Source: Scatomorpha sp964345235
Lineage (GTDB): Bacteria > Bacillota > Clostridia > Oscillospirales > Oscillospiraceae
Direction of reading: 5' to 3'
Assembly: GCA_964345235.1 (NCBI GenBank)
Contig: CAYFQE010000001.1
Span: forward strand, 124,001 to 188,000
DNA length: 64,000 nt
Shown here: piece by piece, positions 39,080 to 47,850 of the stretch
How the letters are laid out: each line of letters opens with the position of its first letter
Position numbering within the stretch: position 1 is the first letter of the stretch
Made by a program: the position numbers and the translations under genes
Notes under the pieces: generated by a model
Told to the model about the DNA's origin: nothing
Database searches by the model: none
The model's input: only the letters and a program-made list of their open reading frames with translations

Positions 39080-39952
39080 TCACTCCACATTCTGAACTTG
39101 CTCTCTGATTTTTTCAATCTCGGTTTTTATTTCAACCACATACCTTGATACCATAGTATTTTGGCACTTTGAGCCGATAGTATTGGCCTCTCTGTTAAAC
39201 TCCTGAATCAAAAAATCCATTTTTCTTCCAATAGCCTCATCAGATTCGAGAAATCCCCTCATTTGACTTATATGACTGCGCAACCTGACAGTCTCCTCAT
39301 CAATTGCTACCTTATCGGCATAAATTGCAAGCTCTGTCATAAGTCTGTTTTCATCAAGCTCCAAGCTTAAAGTCTCATGAATTTTTTTCAGAAGCCTGTC
39401 GCGGTATATATCTTCCGTTTCGGCAGAGTGTTTTTCTACCTCAAGCAGATGCGCTTCAATTGTATCCAGTCTTGCCTCAATATCGCTTTTAAGAGCCTCT
39501 CCCTCAATCTCACGCATTGAGTTAAAATTATCTAGAGCCTGAGAAAGAAGCTCGAGGATAGCCTCCGACAGCAACTCTTCCGAAACAGTTTTCGGCTTTA
39601 TACTCATCATTTCGGGAAGCTTAAGAATTCTTATAAGATCAGCGTCAAAGTTTAGGCTGTTTAGATTGGATACATTCTTACATTCTTCTAAAAAGCTTGT
39701 TAGGAGCCCCTTATTTATTGATATATCATATTCTGCATCCTCAGACGGTTCGGCATTAAAAAATATGTCAAGCTTTCCCCTTGAGACATTATCTCGAACT
39801 TTATTTTTTATTTCTTGTTCAAGAAATAAAAGGCTTCGCGGACAGCGTATATATGTATCTAAAAATCTGTTATTTACGCTTTTTATTTGAATCTGGTAAT
39901 TGGTACCGCTTACCGCTCCGATAACTTCTCCGTATCCTGTCATACTTTTCAT
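39080..39952 (-). CDS. yicC: YicC/YloC family endoribonuclease
   Basis: Conserved stress-related ribonuclease; family members cleave small RNAs or mRNAs. The 290-residue protein opens with MKSMTGYGE, continues with IKSVNNRFLD, the N-terminal domain RGKLDIFF, and ends with the DUF1732 block KMDFLIQEFNREANTIGSK and EIKTEIEKIREQVQNVE. The start overlaps the rseC-like stop by four bases (ATGA). It is the upstream partner of remA and gmk. Confidence 0.94.
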   Translation of the reverse strand: MKSMTGYGEVIGAVSGTNYQIQIKSVNNRFLDTYIRCPRSLLFLEQEIKNKVRDNVSRGKLDIFFNAEPSEDAEYDISINKGLLTSFLEECKNVSNLNSLNFDADLIRILKLPEMMSIKPKTVSEELLSEAILELLSQALDNFNSMREIEGEALKSDIEARLDTIEAHLLEVEKHSAETEDIYRDRLLKKIHETLSLELDENRLMTELAIYADKVAIDEETVRLRSHISQMRGFLESDEAIGRKMDFLIQEFNREANTIGSKCQNTMVSRYVVEIKTEIEKIREQVQNVE

Positions 39953-40377
39953 ATGTCAGCGTCGTCCTCCGCCTCAATAATACGGACAATTTTATATGAA
40001 ACAGGTTTTTTGCTCTTCTGTTTTCCGTAAAAAACTATAACTATACCCGACAGAATAAGAGCAGCAAAACCAGCGGCAATCTTAATAAGCTCAACCGATG
40101 TAAATGCCGATGCAATAAAAAAGGCAACCAACATAGCAACAAGAGGCGTTATATATACAAACGCAGCTATGCTCAGTATCTCCGAGGTTTTACTTTCAAT
40201 CTCAACCTTATTCCCCGGCAGTGCACCCATTTCATTTTTAACTGTAATGCTGATTTTATTGTTTATCTTGCAGAGCTGACAGTTGCCGCAACTGTCCCCA
40301 CAAGATGTCCCTCTAAGAACCTCAACTTCAGCTTCATTAGCAGATACTATTCGGTTTAAAATTGCATACTGACGCAA
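39949..40377 (-). CDS. rseC: SoxR-reducing/RseC-MucC family protein
   Basis: A 142-residue membrane protein of the RseC/MucC family, whose members relate to the Rnf complex, SoxR reduction or sigma-E control in proteobacteria. It has four cysteines in CGDSCGNCQLC near residues 26-36, then two membrane segments (about 67-90 and 95-115) and a basic C terminus. The TTG start at 40377 follows AGGAG. The cysteine cluster may hold a metal or redox centre. Role in Clostridia is unsettled, and no Rnf genes are in the window. Confidence 0.85.
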   Translation of the reverse strand: MRQYAILNRIVSANEAEVEVLRGTSCGDSCGNCQLCKINNKISITVKNEMGALPGNKVEIESKTSEILSIAAFVYITPLVAMLVAFFIASAFTSVELIKIAAGFAALILSGIVIVFYGKQKSKKPVSYKIVRIIEAEDDADI

Positions 40378-40387
40378 AATATTTCTC

Positions 40388-41632
40388 CTAGTCTTTAATA
40401 TTTACAATTAACTTGTACTTTCCAACTGCACCTACATTGGGATAGCCGTCAACAAAAATGATAGCGTCAACATAGCCCTCTCCGCTGGCACTGATATGTT
40501 TTAAATCAACAACAACTCTTATGTTGTTTTTATTAACCGCTTTTATTTCTTCAGGTATACCTCTGAGTGTAACCGCCAAGGTCTTTGTTATAAAGTCAAC
40601 CGACCTAAATTCTGACGGTAAATTAGAATAGTTAAAATTAGAAACTGAAAACACTCGATTTTCCAAGTTGAAAATTTCAACCTTGACCTTTGCTTCCGCC
40701 TCTCCCGAAACATTTTTTAAATTATTGGGGATTGCGATAGGTATTTTTGCCTCGTAAATTTTATCGAAGCTGTCTAATTCGAGGGTTGTTAAATCAATTT
40801 TATTGATGTTGTCTACCGTTTCGGCATCCCCGGCAATTGTGATAAATTCGGGCTCTATCCTAACGGTAGTATTATTTTGATTGGCACCGGCGCCATCAAT
40901 CAAAATCAAGTTTAAAGGCACATCTTTCTTCTTGCTTACCGGTAAGGTAACCGAAACGGTTTCCCTGTCGAAAGTGACATTTTTGAGAATAATCTGATTT
41001 GATTCAGCATCCATCGGAATAAACTTCATTTCAACCGTAGTCTCTTTTTTTAGATTTTCGGCCAAAACTTCGACTTTAACATGGTCTATTTTGCTGACTT
41101 CCGTATCGGACCCGCTTACGGTAACAAAACCGGGTGTACATATTGCCTCTTCAGCTATATAGCCCTCAGCAACACTGCCGGTAAAAGAAACTTTAACCGG
41201 AACATTTTTTTTGCTGACACTCTCTACCAAGATGTTAATAATTTGCGGGTTATAATGGACTAAGGTAATTTCCTCCGGATTAACTCTCTTGGGGTATTCC
41301 AGTCTATAGGGTAGGCTATACCTTCCCGGAGCACTTATTGAAGAAACATCCAATACAGCCTTAAGTGAATCATCCGTAATTGATGCCAGATTCTGTACAT
41401 TACACGAAAGCTCAACCGAAACCGACTTATGGTCAATTTCTGAAATGGTAAGGTTTCTAAGTTCGTACATTGCTTCACGACCTTCTAAAACAAGCTCGAC
41501 ATTATTAAATCTTGTTTTAACTATTGTTCCCTGTGTGCTTGTTAAGTAAAACCAAAGCCCGGTAGAAACAAGGACAGAAACTATCATCCAGAATATTTTG
41601 TTGTCTTTCAGCTTGTCAAGCTTTTCTTTCAT
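40388..41632 (-). CDS. cdaR: YbbR-domain protein, CdaR-like regulator of diadenylate cyclase
   Basis: Membrane-anchored partner of CdaA that modulates c-di-AMP synthesis. The 414-residue protein has one N-terminal membrane segment (about 15-28, WMIVSVLVSTGLWFYL) followed by an extracytoplasmic region with several YbbR repeats, each with a pattern such as VSVELSCNVQNL, VPVKVSFTGSV, VPLNLILIDGA and FSVSNFNYSNLP. It overlaps the end of cdaA by 17 bases. GlmM, which usually follows as third member, is missing here. Confidence 0.92.
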   Translation of the reverse strand: MKEKLDKLKDNKIFWMIVSVLVSTGLWFYLTSTQGTIVKTRFNNVELVLEGREAMYELRNLTISEIDHKSVSVELSCNVQNLASITDDSLKAVLDVSSISAPGRYSLPYRLEYPKRVNPEEITLVHYNPQIINILVESVSKKNVPVKVSFTGSVAEGYIAEEAICTPGFVTVSGSDTEVSKIDHVKVEVLAENLKKETTVEMKFIPMDAESNQIILKNVTFDRETVSVTLPVSKKKDVPLNLILIDGAGANQNNTTVRIEPEFITIAGDAETVDNINKIDLTTLELDSFDKIYEAKIPIAIPNNLKNVSGEAEAKVKVEIFNLENRVFSVSNFNYSNLPSEFRSVDFITKTLAVTLRGIPEEIKAVNKNNIRVVVDLKHISASGEGYVDAIIFVDGYPNVGAVGKYKLIVNIKD

Positions 41633-42494
41633 CTATACTATCCTTTGCATTTTTGGATTTAAGAAATGTCGAAACTTTTTTTAATCTTGACGATTCTTTT
41701 GTGGTAATAAGCTTGGTTTTAAGAATGTTCTCAAAAGCTTCGAAACTCAAGTGTCTTTTAAGTGCCCCGTTTTCGGCAATCGAAATAGATCCCGTTTCTT
41801 CAGAAACAACAACACAAATTGCATCAGATGTTTCACTTATGCCTATGGCTGATCTATGACGCATTCCCAAATCCCTGCTGATGCCTGAATTGTGCGATAG
41901 CGGAAGCATGCACCCTGCCGAATAGATCCTGCCTCCCCTTATTACAACGGCTCCATCATGTAAAGGTGAGTTTATAAAGAAAATGTTTCTCAAAAGTTCT
42001 GCGCTTACATAGGCATCAATTAACGAACCCGTATCGATAATTTCTTCAAGTCCTGACTTTCTTTCAAAGACTATCAGAGCGCCTGTGTTGGTGCGCGCCA
42101 TATCAATGCATGCAAGGACAGTCTGCTCTATGGCTTTCTCCTGAGAACCATAAACCTCTGCACTGGAAAACAGGCTCCCAAATCTTCCGCTTCCCATTCT
42201 TTCCAAAACTCTTCTGAGCTCCGGTCTGAAAATAATAACTATTGCTATGAGTCCGAGTTCAACGGTTTTTCCGAGTAAATACCTGAGCATATTGAGATGA
42301 AAAAACTCAGAAATTCCCAAGGCGATAAGAAGCATTAGCATACCCTTTGCAACCTTGGATGAACTGGTTCTCCTAACTATGCCTATAGCGGCATATATCA
42401 GAGCCGCTACAATTAATATATCCAGAACATCGGAAATTTTCAGTATGCTGAAGCTTACGATTATTTTATTGAAGAAGTTTGTTAGTTGCTGCAT
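41616..42494 (-). CDS. cdaA: Diadenylate cyclase CdaA
   Basis: Makes the second messenger c-di-AMP from two ATP, controlling potassium, osmotic balance and cell-wall state. The 292-residue protein has three N-terminal membrane segments (about 24-40, 50-66 and 78-90) and a DAC domain with the catalytic DGA at 180-182 (LHDGAVVI) and RHRSA at 212-216. The ATG at 42494 has AGGAAG six bases upstream; a GTG at 42500 lies inside that spacing. It heads the long operon behind the promoter at 42532-42560. Confidence 0.96.
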   Translation of the reverse strand: MQQLTNFFNKIIVSFSILKISDVLDILIVAALIYAAIGIVRRTSSSKVAKGMLMLLIALGISEFFHLNMLRYLLGKTVELGLIAIVIIFRPELRRVLERMGSGRFGSLFSSAEVYGSQEKAIEQTVLACIDMARTNTGALIVFERKSGLEEIIDTGSLIDAYVSAELLRNIFFINSPLHDGAVVIRGGRIYSAGCMLPLSHNSGISRDLGMRHRSAIGISETSDAICVVVSEETGSISIAENGALKRHLSFEAFENILKTKLITTKESSRLKKVSTFLKSKNAKDSIDERKA

Positions 42495-42531
42495 AAACAC
42501 TTCCTGTGCTTAATATAAAAATACAAAATAA

Positions 42532-42560
42532 ATTATAATTCAAATATGTCTATATATCAA
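42532..42560 (-). promoter_or_regulatory. Promoter of the cdaA-to-yebC operon
   Basis: On the minus strand TTGATA (42560-42555) and a perfect TATAAT (42537-42532) are 17 bases apart, about 37 bases before the cdaA start, in the 100-base gap after ispDF. Confidence 0.72.
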
Positions 42561-42596
42561 GTTTTTACTGTTTCATCCAGCTTATATATTCGACTT

Positions 42597-43757
42597 TTAT
42601 TGCTTTTTAATTAATACACTTGCATAGGCCTTAACACCCTCAAGATTCCCCGTAAAACCCAGTTTTTCTTCAGTCGTTGCCTTTACAGAAACATTTTCCA
42701 CCGATATCCCGCATGCATAAGCGATGTTGCTTCGCATCCGGTCTTTATAATCCGCCAGTTTAGGTTGCTGTGCGACTATTGTAGAATCAATGTTGATTAT
42801 CTCCCAGCCGGTATCGTTTATTTTACAAACCGCTTTTTTAAGAAGCTCTATGCTGTCTGCTCCGAGATAAATCAAATCCGAATCGGGAAAAAACTCACCG
42901 ATATCACCCATAGAGATTGCGCCGAGCAGCGCATCAATAATGCTGTGACTTAACACATCTGCGTCTGAATGACCTTCGAGCCCCAATTCAAAGGGAATCT
43001 TAACGCCCCCTAAAATTAAATCTCTGTTGTCTTTATACGGATGTACATCATATCCGAATCCCGTTCTCAATATATCCCCTTCTCGCAGCAGTTTATTTAA
43101 AAAATCAATATCTTCTTCAGTGGTCAATTTGATGTTTTCCCTGTTGCCGTCCACAAGCTCAACTATCTCTCCCGCTCTGTAATACAATTCACAATCATCA
43201 CCAAGATCTGCGCTCTCTTCATAAGCTTTAGTGATCAGTTTTAGAAATTTATCATATAAAAAAGCCTGAGGAGTTTGAAAGCACCTAAGTTTATCTCTTT
43301 TTAAGCTCTCAACCGAATCTTCATAATAAGCTCTTATCGTATCAAAAACCGGAGAAACAGGCGCTGATGCGCCTTTTTTTAATGCGCCGTCTATTACAGA
43401 AGATATTGTTTTGCCACTGACGAGCGGCCGTGCGCCGTCGTGGATTAAAACAAGCTCTGTTTTCGGAGAGCAGGCGCCCAGGCCTAAGAGAACAGACTCC
43501 GACCTATAAGCGCCACCTTTTATAAGTTTGATTATTTTATAAGGGTATTTTTCTGCTATTTGCCGGATTTTCGGAATGTTCTCTTCCCTGCTTACAACTA
43601 TTATTTCATCGGAAAAATCCGAATTAATAAACGCTCTGAGAGACCTTTCTATGACCGTAATTCCGGATAAATCCATAAGTATCTTATCCCGGCCCATTCT
43701 CTCAGAGCTTCCTGCCGCAACTATTATTGCCGATATATATGTGTTTCGTCTGTCCAA
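42597..43757 (-). CDS. ispDF: Bifunctional IspD/IspF, MEP isoprenoid pathway
   Basis: Fusion of two non-adjacent enzymes of the MEP isoprenoid pathway. Residues 1-225 are 2-C-methyl-D-erythritol 4-phosphate cytidylyltransferase (AIIVAAGSSERMGRDK, VLIHDGARPLVS). Residues about 230-386 are the 2,4-cyclodiphosphate synthase (RTGFGYDVHPY and LGLEGHSDADVLSHSIIDAL with metal ligands, SMGDIGEFFPDSD, TTEEKLGFTG). The TTG at 43757 has GAGGAA upstream. The intermediate kinase IspE is not in the window. It follows carD by 24 bases; IspH, the last enzyme, is encoded by the gene just upstream of carD. Confidence 0.95.
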   Translation of the reverse strand: MDRRNTYISAIIVAAGSSERMGRDKILMDLSGITVIERSLRAFINSDFSDEIIVVSREENIPKIRQIAEKYPYKIIKLIKGGAYRSESVLLGLGACSPKTELVLIHDGARPLVSGKTISSVIDGALKKGASAPVSPVFDTIRAYYEDSVESLKRDKLRCFQTPQAFLYDKFLKLITKAYEESADLGDDCELYYRAGEIVELVDGNRENIKLTTEEDIDFLNKLLREGDILRTGFGYDVHPYKDNRDLILGGVKIPFELGLEGHSDADVLSHSIIDALLGAISMGDIGEFFPDSDLIYLGADSIELLKKAVCKINDTGWEIINIDSTIVAQQPKLADYKDRMRSNIAYACGISVENVSVKATTEEKLGFTGNLEGVKAYASVLIKKQ

Positions 43758-43781
43758 ATTCGTTCCTCGAAATCTAACATT

Positions 43782-44264
43782 TTATGAAAGAAAAGAGTTT
43801 TCAAGTTTTTCAACAATCTCGTCATAAGATGAATCTGATGAAAGAACAAGTTCGGAAATCAGTATCTGCTTGGCACTGCTGAGCATTTTTCTTTCTCCCA
43901 TAGAAAGTCCTCTTTCACAATCTCTCAGCATGAGGCCTTTCACAACCTCTGCGACCTCCATCAAATCCCCGCTCTTAATCTTCGTCATATTTTCTCTATA
44001 ACGCTTGTTCCAATTTTGCTCCATCTCAACTTCAATATCGGAGATGGAGTCCATTATTTTATTTGCCTTATCAGAACAAATTATCGGTCTAACCCCGATT
44101 TTTTCGCATGAACAAACCGGTATCATAACTCTCATTTCATCAACAGAAAGTTTGAGAACATAGTAATTGTTTTCTGCTCCCTTCACTTTTTTGCTGATGA
44201 TGCTATCAATTACACCTGCACCGTGCATAGGGTGGGCAACCAAATCTCCCACACGGAACTTCAT
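43782..44264 (-). CDS. carD: CarD/CdnL family transcriptional regulator
   Basis: RNA-polymerase-binding transcription factor. The 160-residue protein has the N-terminal RNA-polymerase interaction domain (FRVGDLVAHPMHGAGVIDSI, YYVLKL) and a helical C-terminal DNA-contacting domain (NWNKRYRENMTKIKSGD, SMGERKMLSSA). Start ATG follows TTAGGAGG. In Firmicutes carD often stands before ispD, as here, so the isoprenoid genes may depend on its promoter, which is embedded in a terminator (44311-44365). Confidence 0.93.
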   Translation of the reverse strand: MKFRVGDLVAHPMHGAGVIDSIISKKVKGAENNYYVLKLSVDEMRVMIPVCSCEKIGVRPIICSDKANKIMDSISDIEVEMEQNWNKRYRENMTKIKSGDLMEVAEVVKGLMLRDCERGLSMGERKMLSSAKQILISELVLSSDSSYDEIVEKLENSFLS

Positions 44265-44310
44265 TTTATCCTCCTAACCATAATACACAACCATACGATT
44301 TTCTTATTAT

Positions 44311-44338
44311 ATTATACATTTAAACTTAAATAAAATCA
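44311..44338 (-). promoter_or_regulatory. Promoter of carD-ispDF
   Basis: On the minus strand TTGATT (44338-44333) and TATAAT (44316-44311) are 16 bases apart. The -35 box is part of the downstream arm of the preceding terminator. Confidence 0.55.
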
Positions 44339-44365
44339 AGGGAAGCACTAACTTCCCTTGATTTT
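44332..44365. terminator. Intrinsic terminator after ispH-rpsA
   Basis: Perfect 14-base arms (44332-44345 and 44352-44365) with a six-base loop lie 20 bases after the ispH-rpsA stop. T residues follow on the minus strand. Confidence 0.9.
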
Positions 44366-44384
44366 AACAATAAACTAAATCTAT

Positions 44385-46550
44385 TTAATTATCATGGGAT
44401 TCTTCGTCCGACGCCTGCGTATCCACAACAAACTCCTGGGCCACATAGTCATCAATATTGGGAGTTAAAAGCGCTCTTATTGAAAGCGAAACCTTTTGTT
44501 TTTCCATATCAATCTCGCTGATTAATGTATCTACAACATCTCCTATGCTAAGAACATCCTCGGGCTTTTCGATGTGGCGATTGGCAATCTGAGAAATATG
44601 GATAAGTCCGTCAACTCCGGGAATAATCTCACAAAACGCGCCAAAGGGAAGAATCCTGACAACTTTAACACTGATTACATCGTTCTCTTTACATTGTGAG
44701 TTGAAAATATTCCAAGGATTATCTTCAGCCCTCTTGTATCCAAGAGAAATACGGTGCTTTTCTTTATCGAAATCAATCACATATACATTTACCTTATCAC
44801 CGACATTCATTACTTCTGACGGGTGCCCGATGCGTCTCCAGCTGAGTTCGGAAATGTGCACCATGCCGTCGACACCGCCGATATCCACAAAAGCTCCATA
44901 TGAAGTAAGATTCTTAACTACACCTTCATACTCTTTTCCAACTTCTATCTCATTGAAAACGGCCTCTGCTCTAGCCTTTCTGTCGCTCTTGATAGCGCCA
45001 ATTACTCTGCCTCTGCCGCGGCTGATTTCCATGATTTTAATTTGGACCTTCTCTCCAATAAGTTCGGAAAGGTCACTTCCTCTTGAAAGGCCTGTTCTTG
45101 AAGCCGGAATAAACACACGAATTCCGTTGACTGAAGAAACAACACCGCCCTTGTTCTGTTCCCTAATTACTCCCTCAACAGCGCCCTTGTTCTTATATGC
45201 ATCCTCAATGGCATTCCAAGCCTTAACGGTATCTAAGCGTCTCTTGGAAAGCTGTGCTGTACCCTCAACATCATTGACACGCACAACTATGGCCTCTATC
45301 TTATCGCCTATCTTGACAACATCTTCAATTTTAGCATTTCCATCGCCCGTTAGCTCTTCAGAAGAAATAAAAGCAGAGTATTTTGTACCCAAATCAACTG
45401 TTATATCTTTTTCGGTAATAGCAACTACCTGACCGGATACTACCTTTCCGTTATAAATTGTCTTCAAAGAATCTTCCAACATTTCATGGAAGCTCTTCTC
45501 TTTAACTTCGTCTTCTTCGGTTTCACTTTTTAGTTCAGCATCATTGCAGCACTCACAATCCGCTGAACACTCGCAGCACTCCTCTGCGGCAAGTTCAGCT
45601 TGTTCCGATATTTGAATTTTCGTTTCTTCGGAACAATCTACGACTTCGTTATCTACGACCTCGTTATCTACGGCCTCGTTTTCTACGACTTCGTTTACTT
45701 TCATTTCGTCACTCATCTTGTTTATTACCTCCCTAACAATGCACACCGGCGTAGAAGCTCCTGCGGTGACCCCGATTTTACTCGCCATAATTAATAACTC
45801 GACATTAAGCTCGGATGCATTCTGAATAAACTGAGTATTTGGACATAATTCAGAACATATCTTAGCCAAATGTCGGCTGTTGGCGCTGTTTCTATCTCCA
45901 ATTACTACGACTGCATCACTAATTTGGGCAATCTGTACCGCTTCTGCCTGTCTATTAACGGTTGCTTCACATATTGTATCAAATACTTTTAAATTTGTAC
46001 ACATTTTTTTTAACTTATACGTACAATCATCAAAATTACTCCTTCTTTGTGTTGTTTGTACGACAACAAAAAAAGAATCGTCTTTTAACTCCGGCTTTTG
46101 TGTAAAAAGATTATCTAATTCTTCGGGGCTTGAAACAACAAAAGACCTGCTGCATCTGTCAACTATTCCCTCAACCTCGGGGTGCCCTTCCTGTCCTATA
46201 ACAATTAAACCGCTCCCCTCTTCTTCGGCTTTCTGGGCAATCTTATGTATTCTGGAAACATTCGGACAAGTCGCATCAATAACTTGGACTCCGAAATCTT
46301 TCAGCCTCTCTTCATTTGCTTTTGAAACTCCATGCGACCTTATGAGCACTTTGCTGTTTGCGGGAAATTCGCTGTCGGGATTGCATGGAATTAAACCTTT
46401 ATTTCTCAGCTCGGAAACTACATTTTCATTGTGAATAATAGGTCCTATACTGAAGCATTCTCCCGATTCTATTTCTTTTTCCGCAAGTCTTATGCTTCTC
46501 GAAACCCCAAAACAAAATCCTGCCGTTTTAGCAATAGTTATACGACGCAA
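44385..46550 (-). CDS. ispH-rpsA: IspH-ribosomal protein S1 fusion
   Basis: A 721-residue fusion known from Clostridia. Residues 1-282 are 4-hydroxy-3-methylbut-2-enyl diphosphate reductase, the last MEP-pathway enzyme, with iron-sulfur ligands C13 (GFCFGV), C95 (DATCPN) and C194 (DTICEAT). Residues from about 365 to 705 hold four S1 RNA-binding domains; the third (YGAFVDIGGVDGMVHISEL) and fourth (FGAFCEIIPGVDGLIHISQI) are the best preserved. The linker (283-350) has acidic NEVVD repeats and a cysteine cluster C325, C326, C328, C332, C334, C335. The TTG start follows GAGGAG, which is formed by the last codons of plsC. Confidence 0.95.
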   Translation of the reverse strand: MRRITIAKTAGFCFGVSRSIRLAEKEIESGECFSIGPIIHNENVVSELRNKGLIPCNPDSEFPANSKVLIRSHGVSKANEERLKDFGVQVIDATCPNVSRIHKIAQKAEEEGSGLIVIGQEGHPEVEGIVDRCSRSFVVSSPEELDNLFTQKPELKDDSFFVVVQTTQRRSNFDDCTYKLKKMCTNLKVFDTICEATVNRQAEAVQIAQISDAVVVIGDRNSANSRHLAKICSELCPNTQFIQNASELNVELLIMASKIGVTAGASTPVCIVREVINKMSDEMKVNEVVENEAVDNEVVDNEVVDCSEETKIQISEQAELAAEECCECSADCECCNDAELKSETEEDEVKEKSFHEMLEDSLKTIYNGKVVSGQVVAITEKDITVDLGTKYSAFISSEELTGDGNAKIEDVVKIGDKIEAIVVRVNDVEGTAQLSKRRLDTVKAWNAIEDAYKNKGAVEGVIREQNKGGVVSSVNGIRVFIPASRTGLSRGSDLSELIGEKVQIKIMEISRGRGRVIGAIKSDRKARAEAVFNEIEVGKEYEGVVKNLTSYGAFVDIGGVDGMVHISELSWRRIGHPSEVMNVGDKVNVYVIDFDKEKHRISLGYKRAEDNPWNIFNSQCKENDVISVKVVRILPFGAFCEIIPGVDGLIHISQIANRHIEKPEDVLSIGDVVDTLISEIDMEKQKVSLSIRALLTPNIDDYVAQEFVVDTQASDEESHDN
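45546..45578 (-). other. Cysteine cluster in the IspH-S1 linker
   Basis: Eleven codons hold six cysteines in the pattern CCxCxxxCxCC (residues 325-335 of the fusion). It could bind a metal or iron-sulfur cluster; no function is established. Confidence 0.75.
45636..45695. repeat. Four 15-base tandem repeats inside ispH-rpsA
   Basis: Four consecutive in-frame units of 15 bases (starting 45636, 45651, 45666 and 45681) differ from one another at one to three positions. On the minus strand they encode the NEVVD/NEAVD/NEVVE series of the linker. Such a tract may change unit number between strains without breaking the frame. Confidence 0.92.
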
Positions 46551-47150
46551 TTAATACTCCTCCGCAAGCAAAAATATTTTTTCCATAAGTTTTTTTGATT
46601 CAACATCAAACTCATCTTGTGTCTTTGCAACAACAAAATAAGGTTTACCCATAATTATTTTATTAGGTGAAAATCGTTTTTTGTTTCTGGGAATATATAC
46701 CGGTACGATAGGGCATTTTACTTTGGCCGCAATTTTTATGGCTCCTTTTTTTGGATCTACCGATCCGTCAGAATCAGTTCTCGTGCCTTCCGGAAAAATA
46801 AAAACTTTTAATCCCGACTTCAAATTGTACAGTGTATCCTTTATTGCCCTTATATCATTGGCATTTCGATCAACAAAAATCTCGCCCATTTTTTTTAAAA
46901 CAAATCCTATAATCGGAGTTTTTTCAAACTCTTTTTTTACCACAAATCTTATGTTATTGTTTTTTCCGACACAATATAGAAAGATAAGAGGATCCCACCC
47001 ATCACTATGATTTGCACAAATTATTGCAGCGCCATCCGGCATGTTGTCGAAGTTAACGGCTACAGGTCTGAACAGTAACCTTATAAAAGGACCAAGGATA
47101 AAATACAAAATTTTAAAAACTTTGTCTTCTTTTTTAAAGTCTCTGCTCAT
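46551..47150 (-). CDS. plsC: 1-acyl-sn-glycerol-3-phosphate acyltransferase
   Basis: Acylates lysophosphatidic acid to phosphatidic acid in membrane lipid synthesis. The 199-residue protein has the catalytic NHSDGWDP (H-x4-D), FVDRNANDI, the FPEGTRTDSDG glycerophosphate-binding motif, and VPVYI, with an N-terminal hydrophobic segment. The ATG at 47150 overlaps the cmk stop (ATGA). The cmk-plsC-ispH-rpsA order is conserved in Clostridia. Confidence 0.93.
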   Translation of the reverse strand: MSRDFKKEDKVFKILYFILGPFIRLLFRPVAVNFDNMPDGAAIICANHSDGWDPLIFLYCVGKNNNIRFVVKKEFEKTPIIGFVLKKMGEIFVDRNANDIRAIKDTLYNLKSGLKVFIFPEGTRTDSDGSVDPKKGAIKIAAKVKCPIVPVYIPRNKKRFSPNKIIMGKPYFVVAKTQDEFDVESKKLMEKIFLLAEEY

Positions 47151-47827
47151 ATACCAAGTTTCTCCCTTATAATTAAACAAACCTTTTCTATACTCTCTTC
47201 CAAATTTAAATAACTTGTATCGATCATAATGCTGTCTGCGGCAGGTTTTAGCGGAGCATGCTCTCTGCTCATATCCTGCTCATCTCTTTTTAATAAATCG
47301 AGGTAGACTTCTTCGTAATCAGTATCAGGGTATTTTATTTTAAGTTCCTTATATCTCCTCATCGCTCTTATTTCACTTGAAGCATTTAAATATATTTTAA
47401 TATCCGCATTTGGCAGCACGACCGTACCTATATCTCTTCCGTCAAGGATTACATCTCTGTTATCAGCAAAATCTCTCTGAAGATTTATTAAATGTTCTCT
47501 GACTATAGGCAGTGCAGACGATTTTGATGCGCACATAGAAATCTCCGAAGTCCTTATTTTATCGCTGATGTTTTCATTGTTTAAAAACATTTGCTGCTCA
47601 CCATTTTTATTATGCTCTATAGAAATTTCAATTGTTTTCAAAATTTTTTCAATACTATAAACATCATCACACAAAACATTGTTTTTTATTAAAGCATACG
47701 CTATGGTTCTGTATATGGCTCCTGTATCAAGGTATAAAAAGGAAAAGTGCTCGGCAACAGCCTTTGCTATTGTACTCTTACCGGCTCCGGATGGCCCGTC
47801 TATAGCGATTGAATAATATTTTTTCAT
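47147..47827 (-). CDS. cmk: Cytidylate kinase
   Basis: Phosphorylates CMP and dCMP. The 226-residue protein opens with SIAIDGPSGAGKSTIAKA (P-loop), has LDTGAIYRTIAYA, VILDGRDIGTVVLPNADIK, and the lid RDEQDMSREHAPLKPA. The ATG at 47827 is chosen for fit to the family. An upstream ATG at 47854 overlaps the previous stop as ATGA and would add nine residues by coupling; it has no ribosome site of its own. Confidence 0.95.
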   Translation of the reverse strand: MKKYYSIAIDGPSGAGKSTIAKAVAEHFSFLYLDTGAIYRTIAYALIKNNVLCDDVYSIEKILKTIEISIEHNKNGEQQMFLNNENISDKIRTSEISMCASKSSALPIVREHLINLQRDFADNRDVILDGRDIGTVVLPNADIKIYLNASSEIRAMRRYKELKIKYPDTDYEEVYLDLLKRDEQDMSREHAPLKPAADSIMIDTSYLNLEESIEKVCLIIREKLGI

Positions 47828-47850
47828 GGACTTAATACCCCGCTTATGAT

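Noticed and set aside
44701..45432. Open frame of 243 codons on the plus strand
   Set aside because: It lies wholly antisense to the S1 domains of ispH-rpsA, has no ribosome site and its Ser/Pro/Leu-rich product looks like a shadow of the real coding strand.
45636..45695. Tandem repeats considered as a CRISPR or mobile-element repeat
   Set aside because: Units are 15 bases without spacers, stay in frame and encode the protein linker, so they are coding tandem repeats.
45880..46434. Open frame of 184 codons on the plus strand
   Set aside because: Antisense to the IspH domain, whose motifs are clear; the product has no recognisable features.
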